In this document: positions 44,801-46,449 of the stretch, one piece after another
Layout of the letters: every line of letters starts with the position of its first letter
Numbering within the stretch: position 1 is the first letter of the stretch
Source of the DNA: Pokkaliibacter sp. MBI-7
GTDB lineage: Bacteria > Pseudomonadota > Gammaproteobacteria > Pseudomonadales > Balneatricaceae
DNA: 64,000 nt
NCBI RefSeq assembly: GCF_029846635.1
Contig: NZ_JARVTG010000001.1
Span: 558,001-622,000 of the forward strand
Direction: 5' to 3'
The notes under the pieces: model-generated
Database searches by the model: none
Told to the model about the DNA's origin: nothing
Seen by the model: only the letters and a program-made list of their open reading frames with translations
Program-made: the position numbers and the translations under genes

Positions 44801-44862
44801 AACTGCAGCGGATCAGTGCCATTGAACATGCTCTGCTCGAATTAGGCCTACAACAGGGATAA
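14821..44862 (+). CDS. Giant LEPR-xLL / DUF4347 repeat protein (10,013 residues), putative surface adhesin
   Basis: A single uninterrupted frame encodes the protein. Order by residue: short basic N-terminus without hydrophobic core; LEPRMLFDGA (29-38); Ser/Thr/Asp linker; DUF4347 (about 101-260); two beta-sandwich-like modules (about 265-600); Big-like domains (600-1010); cadherin-like module (1010-1165); strand-repeat array I (about 1257-2830) closed by an autotransporter-passenger-like module; cadherin-like; RTX nonapeptides (about 3487-3692); cadherin-like; strand-repeat array II (about 4140-5713); lamin-tail-like insert (about 5719-5908); four cadherin-like modules (6127-6780); LVIVD propeller (about 6914-7198); 26 Ig-like repeats of ~100 residues (7221-9817); Gly/Asn/Ser-rich linker and short helical C-terminus. 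There is no Sec signal, no beta-barrel and no sorting anchor. By architecture it is a calcium-binding cell-surface adhesin exported by the flanking genes (inference). The ATG has GGAG eight bases upstream. Confidence 0.93.
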   Translation: MLWRHLFNKKKSPSSTATTDIPQPLGLALEPRMLFDGALAATAATTTDTSSSADASKTTDTAQNTDSDNGSSQHTSQDSDSHDGSADLTDTAVAGDSTRREVVFIDTSVTDYQTLVDNVPAGMEVVLIDGSQDGLSQMVDWAETHSGYDAIHVLSHGSEGEVQLGSFTLDSTTAELRADDLAKLGAALTDSGDLLLYGCEVAQDSGQSFVSLLAQLTAADIAASTDLTGAETLGGNWSLEDHEGDINTESLEFTDFQDVLSTPTEGTTDFATYATTAGGYNQLASGTDGESSYSYADLLGWTVTGALDASTVNSASDAIMATESSGIFYLATQNGNTGYDYVSFTSNDGKLFDLSSISVDFYGASEDQANLNSYDITVVGYLNGSEVAGASSTVSNVTGDYGSGNFTDFSSLNFTGIDEIRIYASSSGTVKSSQGFMFGTIVATNFRNGTDATFDFESGVTGYGTNTVNETEHGATLVAVSSDFNLVSSLDTTGQAGELSTDFGTGFESSVTFSLSDGQSFDLSSISITNWAENESLIITSSKGSITISVSGNGSPNVLDITNDSNAAFFQGITSFTITEDTAGESDNGYGLTFDNIQLTNITSAPLTDATSTVTAGGSSEASILSTTATSTGNATQLLDFVITDTGATDGLTTTISSFYVDVSGTATDTDRANMVWLLNGPDATDVVGTYDSATDQVTFSGLSLSVADGGNETYTVSAYFNDSTSSSDINDGRTVVLSVNAANFTTGGSGSSMASSQSDVTSGSGATIDVTATQLVYSQSPSGTVTSGSTFGTQPIVLAVDARGNVDTDYTGSISLSENASGALSGTTTVAATAGIATFSGISYTASADQETFTLGASASSLNSASSSTITADVVATQLVFSTEPTPTSIASGASTSFSTVPVIEAVDASGIVDTGYSTDIVLSVTDPNDGTIDGTVNSLSVTSGDQDGSGITVTLNVSSGVATFSGLAIQYTNSGSSESLALHAASGSLTAVNSSTITSVMNDTPVIANVAGDSVAWAGVGSTVVLDAGGNATVSDTELDALNSGNGDWSGASLTIQRSGSAWSADTFAFDLTGAAFTVSGSTLQKDGLTFATFTNTNGVLTITFTSSGTTATTALVQDVMQHITYRNDTPAGDATIRFTLSDGSSATTADVTVTSDTIYVTNATDSTSIDVSDGVSFSEAIAIAAADSTGTQTIVFDSSLAGQTLTLAGNLTISESLTIDMDNASGVTIAGSTLTLSSGTTLTFSNGTSDTASISSSISGSGALTKSGSGTLTLSGSNDYSGATSISAGTLIASGGSAIGNDSAVTVSSGAILTLAGSEIIGSLAGAGDVALGSNSIYAGRDNSSTSFTGVMSGTGGLIKSGSGTMTLTGSNTFTGSVLISQGGITLNSSSGTALADTVAVTLTGSTLTLSSATETIGALTGAGSVSLGANTLTVNQSSSGTLSAAISGSGNLIKTGSGTLTLSSTSNSTGWSGGLTVNDGTVLITSDSNLSAGTITINGGTLQLSGFTGGTVDNAISLGSSGGTVNVSGGTGAILSGNITGSGLLHKTGGKTLTLSGTNNYSGGTQITGAGALIIATSANIGSGGITIDSDATLEITAATTLSNSLTLGTAGSTSTIQTDNTVTLSGSISGDNKTLTKTGSGTLSLSGTNDGSSFATTVTAGTLSLTNHTNIGTGTITLDGGTLANTGSGTSDYPDAVTNSTSYDILTNAIEISSSGGTLSATNAQWVLTGAITGSGALTSSGSGILYINNASSFTGSVAVTAGILGVGGTGTLGSGQVTLSNGAMLDITGSTKTISNDIVLASSATILTEGSPIADASAVYTLSGSITESGGSRTLTLSDYGSSNGNSLVLSGHSSFSGGTVISSDTTVSVSADDSLGTGTITLSSGATLAVTNAATFTNNLTLSGSATVQTDADTTISGTVSGSTNTLTKTGSGTLTLSGTNTGSAWNALIGAGTLSVASDSNLGTGAVTLADSTILTITGATTIDNAISLTGSATITTSADATLSGNLSGNTFTLTKSGSSTLTLSGTNNTTGTGISGITLEAGTLSVASDANLGNGDVVFNGGTLAVTGTTTIDNAFELGVSLNPGNGYISVANSVAVTLSDTLLDGTGTLEKLGAGTLTVGATTISQNVGLKVTEGTLALTDPSAMGGASAGAITLNGGTLSLSGGTLTSGGIFVDANSNIEVSGSATIAGVIDGSASLTKTGSGVLTISGDNSSYDGTITLSNGVIIVGSNNALGSTTGATVVSSGTTLRIGNGLTVAENLTLSGTGITSIYGALKINEGSGTTTVSGDITLAADTSIGAFNAGDTLNLTGDITGGYSLTKVGSGTVNLSGSNSYTGTTTVSTGTLAIAGDGSLGAGAVSLASGTTLEITGASTVDNNLALTGSTVVQTDANVTLSGTVSGSGSLTKTGSSTLTLSNSNSYTGTTSVLAGTLSISSDGNLGADAVTLNGGSLTVTGFSVTIDNSIAVGSNGGSITNANDVTLSGTLSGSSSLTKAGAGTLTLTAANTFSGTTTVSAGTLAGTTSSLTGDYINNAALIFSQSSSGTYSGAISGTGSVTKSGSGNLTLSGDNSYSGLTTVSAGTLTITSSNALGSDSSGTVVSSGATLAIQSSLTLSETLTLSGTGVSSAGALAISTTGAPFSVSLSGDVTLSANAVISVGSDTALNMSGSLSGSGNLTKSGDGRLTLNGDNSSYDGNITASAGTLDAGSDTALGSTTGTTTIASGASLRINGRTLAENLTISGVGDGIGVISVSAGSSSSVLTGTITMAADATIYVEDTSSLTVGGVVAGAFALVKDGNGTLTLEETNTYTGATTVSAGTLQVTGALDGTSTLTVASGATLAGTGSIFSSSGTSNTATINGTLAPGEEGSNNDVGALTFNGNLAFGDNSTYSVDIAGADIGSTYDAVAVNGTVTIGTGVTLSVNHSYTPDNGDAYRLITNDGSDAISGTFSGVTEGGTVTAGGNSTVLTAYYAATDNFSGANLGSNADASGGNEFALQAPIDQPPTLDLNGSSSGTGNSVALADAINGLADIANATVTDAADVWTNGTLTIQRVTSGGVADGNANDVFNFLSSAGLTFTGSINQGSDSSGTVSDGATQFATWSYTSATGALVVTFDANATAARVQNLVRSIGYSNDTPYGDTTVRFTLTDQFASNAVTGDVTVTSSVIYVDQTGTDTDGDAADGFSLQEALARGLAQSGADTIKIRLADDSVITIGANASVGAGDTIDSTEARGLTIGQSVGSVRSLKLQGDLTFTVATGDTLTLAATTKLADDTASTGSVIKTGEGTLVLAGSATNTYSGTTSVSEGTLSISDAGKLSSGALTLNGGTLSVTGDTSIGNAIALGSNGGTLDVDTLHTVNLTGIISGSGPLTSSGAGFLTLSGINTYTGTTTLSNGSLTLNGGSAIADSGAINVTGGTLVLADDETIGTLTSTGGTLTQAGFTLTASGTTLDASGMDRSSGDTGTLTTSNNSGVTIKGTRGDDIIIGGSGSDTLEGGDGNDTLYGGSGTEADILDGGAGDDVFRFTSSASLFSGVTNQFIDTIAGGDGTDTLRFEPASTFTFGSALDWTTGISGIEKLSSNANSSTFNMTFKANAYSEGLREIDFSDDTNSSGTNNIILSNITGGGMVVTGTAGSDLIRGGSGADTLSGGSGNDTIEGNGGDDIISGGAGTDSLKGGAGNDIFVGTAAELNGDTIVDLTAGDSIQLTGITGLTAANVRINGSTLEIDTDSTTFASPEVIITLTSIPTASFVVTTTNGGADTLITLNSPPSFTGLNGGSTYTEDGTAVVIDSNVTVADTELDVLNSGQGNYDGASVTISRNGGASAEDQFGNTGLLGTLTEGETFSYNGTTVGTVTTNSAGTLTLTFNTAATSAIVDSVLQAITYANTSQDPSSSVTLNWTFNDGSVDSTGTNQAVIAITAVNDAPTDIALSNDTASAWDGTGVTVGTLTATDADNTSWTFSLVSGSGDTDNASFSISGSTLTVNDPISMAAGTYSVRVQADDGASGTYEEVFTVTISDDLVVTTSADEAASGTYAADLADGSGLSLREALYYAGNRIASTGGTVTIDFASGLSSQTITLGSDVSVADGIIFDTDDAGTLTLSGSSLVLAGTLTISNASADTLTLNSSLSDNGSVTSSLIKTGAGTVTLNGANSTASTGLNTITVLGGTLSIASDANLGTGLVTLDGGTLQETVSTTIDNTLAVGSNGATVTVNSGVTALLSGSIEGSGELNKLGAGTFSLAGSDHAAAVSVRVTEGTLGIASSAVLEEGRSVTLNGGTLALNVTSPIDASIIVEQNSTIYDAIGATFAGAISGTANLTLTGGATTTLSGSNTLTGDWNVAAGTLVVAGGAAIDDDSTITLTGTGHLEVAGSETIGAIQSSSSASTDISIDSGATLTLNIASGYSSFDGTIGGAGNLTKAGAGSLELSGSNTYTGTTTITAGELYIEGGSAIADTSAVTVSSGASLLVYQFDETIGSLSGSGTVTLNGGSLTVGGDNTSTTFSGQIEANVDGGDLIKTGSGTLTLSGSNSYDATTVSAGTLSIASDANLGSGGVTLRDGTTLQVTSAATIDNTLTVGLSYLQQESATLSTLADVTWSGNLSGLAQTLTKTGSGTLTLTGTNNISGSGISTLVVGAGALQVAEANDLGIGGVKLDGGNLTLAGTATFANGITLVQNSTITVSSGITATVSGVTSGTGSLTKAGDGTLVLAGNGVHSGTTIVSAGTLTLSGGTALSDSSVVTINSGATLALNANETVGSVSGAGTIALGSATLALGGNNTSTTLSGSITGIGGNITKYGTGTLTLSGSNTYSGYTRVNAGTLSITDDSNLGSGTVELYNSTLEITGSGTIDNAIYLILTDSTISNANDVTLSGVISGSGNLVKTNSGVLTLSGNNDYTGTTSVLDSTLSITNDGNLGSGSVFLDATTLTITGSGATIDNAVALTSNGGTFSNANTVTLSGVISGDGDLTKSDAGILSLSGSNTYTGATSVLAGTLSVAGDDNLGSGAVTLNGSTLQVTGSGVTIDNAIALTSNGGTISNTSAVTLSGVISGDGDFSKTSYGVLSLSNTNTYAGGTNVLEGTLSVAGDDNLGSGVVTLNGSTLQVTGSGVTIDNAIALTSNGGEVSNANAVTLSGVISSDGDLSKSASGVLTLSGSNTYSGSTAILAGTLSVAGDGNLGSGTLTLNGSTLSITGSGVMIDNNIALTSNGGTLSNANAVTLSGEISGNGNFSKTGTGTLALTGNNSYSGTTAISSGTLSIASDSNLGSGTVTLASGTKLALTGTTTIDNAIVMGGTSSISVSSSQTATISGAISGTGSLRKTDAGTLVLSGTNSYSSSTFVDDGMLSIASSSNVGALGFGLAAGTTLEITGTDTFAKTVALFGDASISVSVSQSATLSGVISGSAGLTKAGSGTLVLSGTNTYTGTTTVSAGTLSVAADSNLGTGALTLNGTTLTVTGSGVTIDNAIALTSNGGTISNASTVTLSGVISGDGDLTKSDAGILSLSGSNTYTGATSVLAGTLSVAGDDNLGSGVVTLNGSTLQVTGSGVTIDNAIALTSNGGEVSNANAVTLSGVISGDGDFSKTGSGVLALSNTNTYTGGTNVLEGTLSVAADANLGSGAIILNGSTLSLTGADVTIDNAMTLTSNGGTLSNDNAVTLSGNITGSGDFRKTGAGTLTLSGSNSYSGGTTVSAGTLSVTDDSNLGTGTLTLNSTSTNTATGVLINEVDADTAGTDTAEFVELYGAANMSLDGYVLVFFNGSNDSSYLTIDLTGKSLDANGFFVVGSTAITSGMNSNNSLTIPDNSLQNGADAVALYQAAASSFPDGTAVTTSGLVDALVYDTNDADDAGLLALLNSGQPQINEDNNGNKDGESIQRNSDGAGSALTTSDWKVATPTPGASNGSSNSGIGGSLEVTGTGVTIDNTITLSSSSNTVSVLNDATLSGAIDGTGNLIKSGAGTLTLTGTSTYTGTTSVDGGTLAVNGSLSSDLTVNSGSTLQGSGTVGDVTVLAGATLAPGNSPGALTVNGDLVVNGTLLVDIDGTTAGSEYDQLIVTGSVDLSSATLSVDLGYTPTLADTFTLIDNDASDSVTGTFSGLAEGATVLISGRAFQITYVGGDGNDVQLVVQNIAPTLSDLSTLNGGSLSYVEDSGALLLDSGEDALVSDSDSADFDGGNVTVSVTSNGVSSEDVLSVRHQGTGSGQIGVSGTTISYEGTVIGTLSGGTSGNALVISLNSHATAAAVQALVRNLTYTNTNSADMNTGSRTLSVSVSDGDGGTSSASTIAIDLTAVNDAPTLTATATNPSWVENGSAAALFSGTAASAIEDSQTFTGLTLTVTHVASGSSELLGLDGSSIALTDGNTGTTSSHDLSYSVSVSGSTATLTVSGGTLSAAELQTLVNALSYQNTSDDPGTASRVVTLTSVTDSGGTASGGVNTTTLSIASTVAVTPVNDAPVLTATAANPTFVENGSALTLFSGASASAVESSQTFTGLTLTVTNVASGSSELLGLDGSSIALTDGNTGTTSSHDLSYSVSVSGSTATLTVSGSTLSATELQTLVNNLTYQNTSDDPGAATRTVTLTSVTDSGDTANGGTATTALSVASAVSVTPVNDAPTLTVTSNNPTYTENATAVSLFSGADVGALESGQTLSSLTLTITNLSDGSAELLTFDGTTVALINGSTGTTLSNGLHYSISLSGTTATVTLSGGTLSAAAAETLINGLSYQNTSEDPTTTDRVVTLTSLQDNGGTASSGADTSTLSLTSTLKVKALNDAPVLTDSNLSLGDVDEDAGAPAGTVGTLVSDLVSGSNVSDPDGEGLGIAVIDVNSNGTLYYSTDGGSTWTAASGITAASALVLYADSNTRVYFQADADFNGTLSDAITIKAWDRTGGYDNGDTGVNASSDLDTDRTATFGVEFINTRQTTVVGDYLYIADSGNGLHIVDVSDPTNPVLLSTYDTPDEPRGVVIVNNIAYIADEDSGLQIVDVSDPTHPTLLGSIGRGNGYAFGIAVEGNYAYIASAYGGLQVIDVSDPTQPSLAAQLDYPSSGNAMRVVVEGNYAYIADTTGGVQIIDITDPTQPSLAATFATSSDAYDLTLSGSTLYVATTNALLVLDVSDPGNPIQTGSYATGGETRGVTVNGNYAYVTDSRTVKMLDVSDPSNPTLVATLTTGYIASNVTFSDGILYVGMTQVGGAIDIFGISTPSSAFSTDSDTVSLTVSAVNDAPTAGVISAQSATEDSAFSFTVPAGTFSDVDAGDSLTLSATLTDGSALPSWLSFDASTGTFSGTPDNGDVGVISVKVTATDGSSASVSSSFALTVSNVNDAPTAGVISAQTATEDSAFSFTVPAGTFADVDAGDSLTLTATLADGSALPSWLSFNAATGTFSGTPDNGDVGSLTIRVTATDGSSASVSSSFTLTVSNVNDAPTASTIAAQTATEDSAFSFTVPAGTFSDVDAGDSLTLTATLADGSALPSWLSFNAATGTFSGTPDNGDVGAISVKVTATDGSSAFVSSSFALTVSNVNDAPTASTIAAQTATEDSAFSFTVPAGTFSDVDAGDSLTLTATLADGSALPSWLSFNAATGTFSGTPANGDVGVISVKVTATDGSSASVSSSFTLTVSNVNDAPTAGTIAAQSALEDSAFSFTVPAGTFSDVDAGDSLTLTATLADGSALPSWLSFNAATGTFSGTPDNGDVGAISVKVTATDGSSASVSSSFTLTVSNVNDAPTAGTIAAQSALEDSAFSFTVPAGTFSDVDAGDSLTLTATLADGSALPSWLSFNAATGTFSGTPDNGDVGAISVKVTATDGSSASVTSSFTLTVSNVNDAPTAGTIAAQSALEDSAFSFTVPAGTFSDVDAGDSLTLTATLADGSALPSWLSFNAATGTFSGTPDNGDVGAISVKVTATDGSSASVTSSFTLTVSNVNDAPTAGVISAQTATEDSAFSFTVPAGTFSDVDAGDSLTLTATLADGSALPSWLSFNAATGTFSGTPDNGDVGSLTIRVTATDNSGASVSSSFTLTVSNVNDAPTTGTIAAQSALEDSAFSFTVPAGTFADVDAGDSLTLTATLADGSALPSWLSFNAATGTFSGTPDNGDVGVISVKVTATDGSRASVSSTFALTVSNVNDAPTAGVISAQSATEDSAFSFTVPAGTFADVDAGGSLTLTATLADGSALPSWLSFNAATGTFSGTPENGDVGVISVKVTATDGSSASVSSSFALTVSNVNDAPTAGVIRAQTATEDSAFSFTVPAGTFSDVDAGDSLTLTATLADGSTLPSWLSFNAATGTFSGTPANGDVGAIRVKVTATDGSSASVSSSFALTVANTNDAPTASTIAAQTATEDSAFSFTVPAGTFSDVDAGDSLTLSATLADGSTLPSWLSFNAATGTFSGTPANGDVGAISIKVTATDGSSASVSSSFTLTVSNVNNAPTTGTIAAQSALEDSAFSFTVPAGTFADVDAGDSLTLTATLADGSALPSWLSFNAATGTFSGTPDNGDVGSLTIRVTATDGSSASVSSTFTLTVANVNDAPTAGVIRAQTATEDSAFSFTVPAGTFSDVDAGDSLTLTATLADGSALPSWLSFDASTGTFSGTPDNGDVGSLSLRVTATDGSGASVSSSFALTVTNVNDAPTATALSDQQVEEGNVFTFILPASAFSDVDSGDSLTLTATLADGSALPSWLSFNAATGTFSGTPSRTDVGTLSIMVTATDGSLAAASSAFSLTITDLSTPVAGTITDQQVAEDSAFTFTVPAATFSELGSISSLTATLTDGSALPAWLSFDATTGTFSGTPDNGDVGSLSIRVTATDSQAVSLSSDFTLTIANTNDAPTATGISDQAATQDAVFSFTVPAGTFSDVDAGDSLTLTATLADGSALPSWLSFDASTGTFSGTPENGDVGSLTIRVTATDGSSASVSSSFTLTVTNVNDAPTAGVIRAQSATEDSAFSFTVPAGTFSDVDAGDSLTLTATLADGSALPSWLSFDASTGTFSGTPDNGDVGSLSIRVTATDGSGASASSGFALTIINTNDAASSGVIPNQSATEDSAFRFTLPADTFVDQDAGDSLTLSATLADGSALPSWLSFDASTGTFSGTPENGDVGSLTIRVTATDNSGAAIATNFTLTVTNTNDAPTAGVISAQSATEDSAFSFTVPAGTFADVDAGDSLTLTATLADGSALPSWLSFDASTGTFSGTPDNGDVGSLSLRVTATDGSSASVSSTFTLTVSNVNDAPTASTIPAQTATEDSAFSFTVPAGTFADVDAGDSLTLSATLADGSAMPSWLSFNAATGTFSGTPDNGDVGSLTIRVTATDNSGAAIATNFTLTVTNTNDAPTAGVISAQSATEDSAFSFTVPAGTFADVDAGDSLTLTATLADGSALPSWLSFNATTGTFSGTPENGDVGSLTIRITATDGSSASVSSSFTLTVSNVNDAPTAGVISAQSATEDSAFSFTVPAGTFADVDAGDSLTLTATLADGSALPSWLSFDASTGTFSGTPDNGDVGSLTIRVTATDNSGAAIATNFTLTVTNTNDAPTAGMISAQSAAEDSAFSFTVPAGTFSDVDAGDSLTLSATLADGSALPSWLSFDASTGTFSGTPDNGDVGSLSLRVTATDGSGASVSSSFALTVTNVNDAPTASTLPAQTATEDSAFSFTVPAGTFSDVDAGDSLTLTATLADGSALPSWLSFDAATGTFSGTPDNGDVGSLSLRVTATDGSGASVSSSFALTVTNVNDAPTAGAISAQSATQNAAFSFTLPADTFADVDAGDSLTLTATLADGSVLPSWLSFDASTGQFSGTPLAANVGTFSLAVTATDNTGAQVTTTFTLTVARATSTGGDPEFRTNGSGTPTTSTTGSAGGTTQGNGGQGGLSFNGTLGGVGGNGGNGGSSVVTTIFQSGNSGGNGGFGTSQISSTFQNGTGAGFGSFNSSLGSFPSFNNGGALGGSSTLAGMFSGIHLPSITPMQIFSGGSWSNIDVDNGGFNGTGGAGGAGASLAVFSPGLDQQLRALDDNELQRISAIEHALLELGLQQG
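14905..14934 (+). other. LEPR-xLL type N-terminal motif (LEPRMLFDGA)
   Basis: Residues 29-38 of the giant protein read LEPRMLFDGA, preceded by Gly-Leu-Ala and followed by an Ala-rich then Ser/Thr/Asp-rich linker. Very long repeat proteins from many marine bacteria begin with this kind of motif, and it is named in protein-family collections as LEPR-XLL. Because the protein lacks a Sec signal peptide, the motif is the best candidate for an export or processing signal. I know of no proven function. Confidence 0.85.
15121..15600 (+). other. DUF4347 domain with His/Cys pair
   Basis: Residues about 101-260 of the giant protein start VVFIDTSVTDYQTL and contain HVLSHGSEGEVQLG (His156) and GDLLLYGCEVA (Cys199). 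A strand ending in SHG and a second strand ending in a Cys is the layout of the His/Cys dyad in clan CD (caspase-like) peptidases. The domain could therefore be a protease, perhaps acting on the protein itself. Catalysis is not demonstrated. Confidence 0.8.
18590..23310 (+). repeat. Autotransporter-associated strand repeats, array I (about 17 units)
   Basis: By reading I count 17 units of the pattern GSGTLTLSGxNxYxGxTxVxAGTL, each part of a 70-95 residue right-handed beta-helix-like turn. The array ends in a module (GTLAPGEEGSNNDVGALTFN, then SVDIAGADIGSTYDAVAVNG) like the end of autotransporter passenger domains. Two more units lie at about 24,690-25,070. Unit spacing varies, so these are older repeats than those in array II. 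Confidence 0.85.
25279..25896 (+). repeat. RTX-type calcium-binding nonapeptide blocks (internal)
   Basis: Two blocks of GGxGxDxLx nonapeptides: GTRGDDIIIGGSGSDTLEGG and continuation (25,279-25,420), then GSDLIRGGSGADTLSGGSGN and continuation (25,743-25,896). There are about ten nonapeptides in total. Such repeats fold into a calcium-loaded beta-roll outside the cell. They are placed a third of the way along the protein, not at the C-terminus as in classical type I secretion substrates. Confidence 0.88.
30082..30249 (+). repeat. 168-base exact repeat, copy A (copy B at 31393-31560)
   Basis: Comparing base by base, 30082-30249 and 31393-31560 are identical, starting CTGAGTGTAGCGGGCGATG and ending GGGGGTGATTTCC. 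The offset is 1,311 bases, in frame (437 codons). Identity extends to synonymous positions, so the copies are recent or kept alike by gene conversion. Confidence 0.9.
31393..31560 (+). repeat. 168-base exact repeat, copy B
   Basis: Partner of 30082-30249. The flanks diverge: copy A continues AGTGATGGTGACC and copy B continues GGTGACGGCGACTTC. Confidence 0.9.
31975..32545 (+). other. Lamin-tail-like domain inserted in strand-repeat array
   Basis: GVLINEVDADTAGTDTAEFV, then ELYGAANMSLDGYVLVFFNG and LDANGFFVVG, match the bacterial lamin-tail (LTD) pattern, an Ig-like fold found in secreted nucleases and surface proteins. A Ser/Asp-rich segment ending WKVATPTPGASNGSS closes it. The strand-repeat sequence stops just before (TGTLTLNSTST) and resumes just after (GGSLEVTGTGVTIDNTITLS), so the domain is inserted within one repeat unit. 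Confidence 0.78.
35560..36415 (+). repeat. LVIVD beta-propeller, seven repeats
   Basis: Seven blades of about 40 residues carry the LVIVD signature: LHIVDVSDPTNP, LQIVDVSDPTHP, LQVIDVSDPTQP, VQIIDITDPTQP, LLVLDVSDPGNP, VKMLDVSDPSNP and a degenerate IDIFGISTPSS. Each is preceded by a pattern like GNYAYIAD. Seven blades would close one propeller. LVIVD repeats are typical of extracellular bacterial proteins; a binding role is inferred. Confidence 0.87.
36481..44271 (+). repeat. 26 tandem ~300-base units encoding ~100-residue Ig/cadherin-like repeats
   Basis: Each unit reads NDAPTAGVISAQSATEDSAF, then FTVPAGTFSDVDAGDSLTL, LPSWLSFDASTGTFSGTP, ending in SSFTLTVSNV. This is the He_PIG/cadherin-like pattern. 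Twenty-five units are 300 bases. Unit 16 (40981-41271) is 291 bases and the most divergent, with unit 15. Units 6 (37981-38280) and 7 (38281-38580) differ at one base of 300. Segments at 42112-42240 and 42712-42840 match almost perfectly 600 bases apart, showing a two-unit higher-order period. Because the unit length is a multiple of three, recombination changes copy number without shifting frame. Confidence 0.95.
44272..44862 (+). other. Gly/Asn/Ser-rich linker and helical C-terminus of the giant protein
   Basis: After the last Ig-like repeat come about 140 residues rich in Gly, Asn and Ser (GGVGGNGGNGGSSVVTTIFQ, FGSFNSSLGSFPSF), then SITPMQIFSGGSWSNID and a final amphipathic stretch (LDQQLRALDDNELQRISAIE, ending LLELGLQQG). 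The end is not RTX-like and has no aromatic terminal residue, so it is neither a beta-barrel strand nor an obvious anchor. It could be a type I-like C-terminal signal or a docking helix. Confidence 0.7.
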
Positions 44863-44866
44863 TCCA

Positions 44867-46426
44867 GTGAAAGGCAATCTATCCATGACAATGACGAACA
44901 CCTTTGGGAGCCACATTGTGTCTAATGGCCGTAAGTTATTCAGCCTCAGTGTCATCGCCCTGCTGGTCAGCGGCTGTGCGGTGACCAGCCAGCCGCTCTC
45001 CCGGGTTCAGAGCGAACAGCGGGTGCAGCAGGATCTGGCACAGATGTTCACTGATCAGGAGCCGGTAACGGCTCCCATCTCTCTGCACGATGCCATGGCC
45101 CGTGCTCTCAAGTACAACCTGGAAGCCCGCCTGAAGGTGATGGAGGAGGCCCTTGCCCAGCGTCAGCTGGATCTGTCTCATTTTGATATGCTGCCGAAGA
45201 TGGCGCTGGCCGCCGGTTATTCCGGCCGCAGCAATCTGAGTGCCTCCAGCAGTCTGAGCGTGGAGACCGGTCAGCAGTCGCTGGAGCCGTCCACCTCGCT
45301 GGATAACGACCGTGATGTGGCCGATCTGACCATGGTGTGGAACGTGCTGGACTTCGGCGTCAGTTATGTGACTGCCCAGCAGAAGTCGGATCAGCGCTGG
45401 ATCGCGCAGGAGCGCAAGCGCAAGGTGGTGCATACCATCATTCAGGATGTGCGTTCAGCCTACTGGCGCGCCGCCGCGGCGGAACGTCTGCTGAGCAGGA
45501 TCGACGGGCTGATTGACCGGGTGAATGAAGCGCGGACCACCAGCCAGCACATGAGTGCCCAGCAGGTCGGTGACCCTATCGAAGCACTGAGCTATCAGCG
45601 GGCGCTGCTGGATGCCCTGCGTCAGCTGGAAGAGCAACGCCGTGCGCTGTCACTGGCGAAGACCGAGCTGGCCACCCTGATGAATCTGCCACTGGGCTCC
45701 ACCTATACGCTGGCGGTGCCGGATGATACGAACCTGCCAGTTCCCCAGCTGAACGTGGACTTTAACAAGCTGGAAGAGGTGGCGCTGGTCAACCGCCCGG
45801 AACTGCGTGAGCAGGATTATCAGGTCCGCATCAGTGCCGCCGAAACCCGCAAGTCGCTGCTACGGATGTTACCGGGACTGGAAATCGATGCCGGTGGCCA
45901 TTACGACAGCAACTCTTTCCTGGTCAATCAGAGCTGGGCAGATGTCGGGGTGAAGGTGACCTGGAACCTGTTCAACCTGCTCTCGGGCCCGGCAGCGCGG
46001 GATGCCGCCAAAGCCAATGAGGTGGTGGCCAAAATGCAGCGTCAGGCCATGTCACTGGCGGTCATGGCGCAGCTCTATGTGGCCCGCGCCAACTATAATG
46101 AAGCCCTGCGTCAGTACAAAACCAGTACCGAGCTCAGTGGTCTGGATACCCAGATTGCTGATCAGCTGCGCAATCGCTACAAGGCCAACAGCATCGGGGA
46201 ACTGCAGCTGATTCAGGGTGAGCTGAATGCGCTGAACGCGCATCTGCGCCAGGATCTGGCCTATGCCGAGCTGCGTAATGCTTACGGGCAGGTGTTCGCG
46301 ACGGTGGGTCTGGACCCGCTGCCGAAGATGCTGAAGTCCGACAAGGTCGCGGATATCAGTCAGGCACTGGATCAGACGGAGGCCGACTGGCAGCAGGGGA
46401 AGGTGGAACAGCTGCAGTCGTTCTGA
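44867..46426 (+). CDS. TolC-family outer-membrane efflux lipoprotein
   Basis: About 510-519 residues with a lipobox LVSGC (Cys37 from the GTG start at 44867) and two outer-membrane-factor repeats. The first is LHDAMARALKYNLEARLKVM through the helical hairpin; the second is FNKLEEVALVNRPELREQDY through WNLFNLLSGPAARDAAKANE. TolC proteins form trimeric channels across the outer membrane and periplasm. The gene starts four bases after the giant gene's stop, so it is almost certainly co-transcribed and is the likely outer-membrane exit for the giant protein. Alternative starts at 44885 and 44891 (ATG) would still keep the lipobox, with AAAGG before 44885; the true start is uncertain. Confidence 0.93.
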   Translation: MKGNLSMTMTNTFGSHIVSNGRKLFSLSVIALLVSGCAVTSQPLSRVQSEQRVQQDLAQMFTDQEPVTAPISLHDAMARALKYNLEARLKVMEEALAQRQLDLSHFDMLPKMALAAGYSGRSNLSASSSLSVETGQQSLEPSTSLDNDRDVADLTMVWNVLDFGVSYVTAQQKSDQRWIAQERKRKVVHTIIQDVRSAYWRAAAAERLLSRIDGLIDRVNEARTTSQHMSAQQVGDPIEALSYQRALLDALRQLEEQRRALSLAKTELATLMNLPLGSTYTLAVPDDTNLPVPQLNVDFNKLEEVALVNRPELREQDYQVRISAAETRKSLLRMLPGLEIDAGGHYDSNSFLVNQSWADVGVKVTWNLFNLLSGPAARDAAKANEVVAKMQRQAMSLAVMAQLYVARANYNEALRQYKTSTELSGLDTQIADQLRNRYKANSIGELQLIQGELNALNAHLRQDLAYAELRNAYGQVFATVGLDPLPKMLKSDKVADISQALDQTEADWQQGKVEQLQSF

Positions 46427-46449
46427 AGACGGGGTGAGCTATTAAAGCC

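Noticed and set aside
14821..44862. Classical autotransporter or LapA-type adhesin
   Set aside because: There is no C-terminal beta-barrel, no N-terminal retention module with a LapG-type site that I can see, and no Sec signal.
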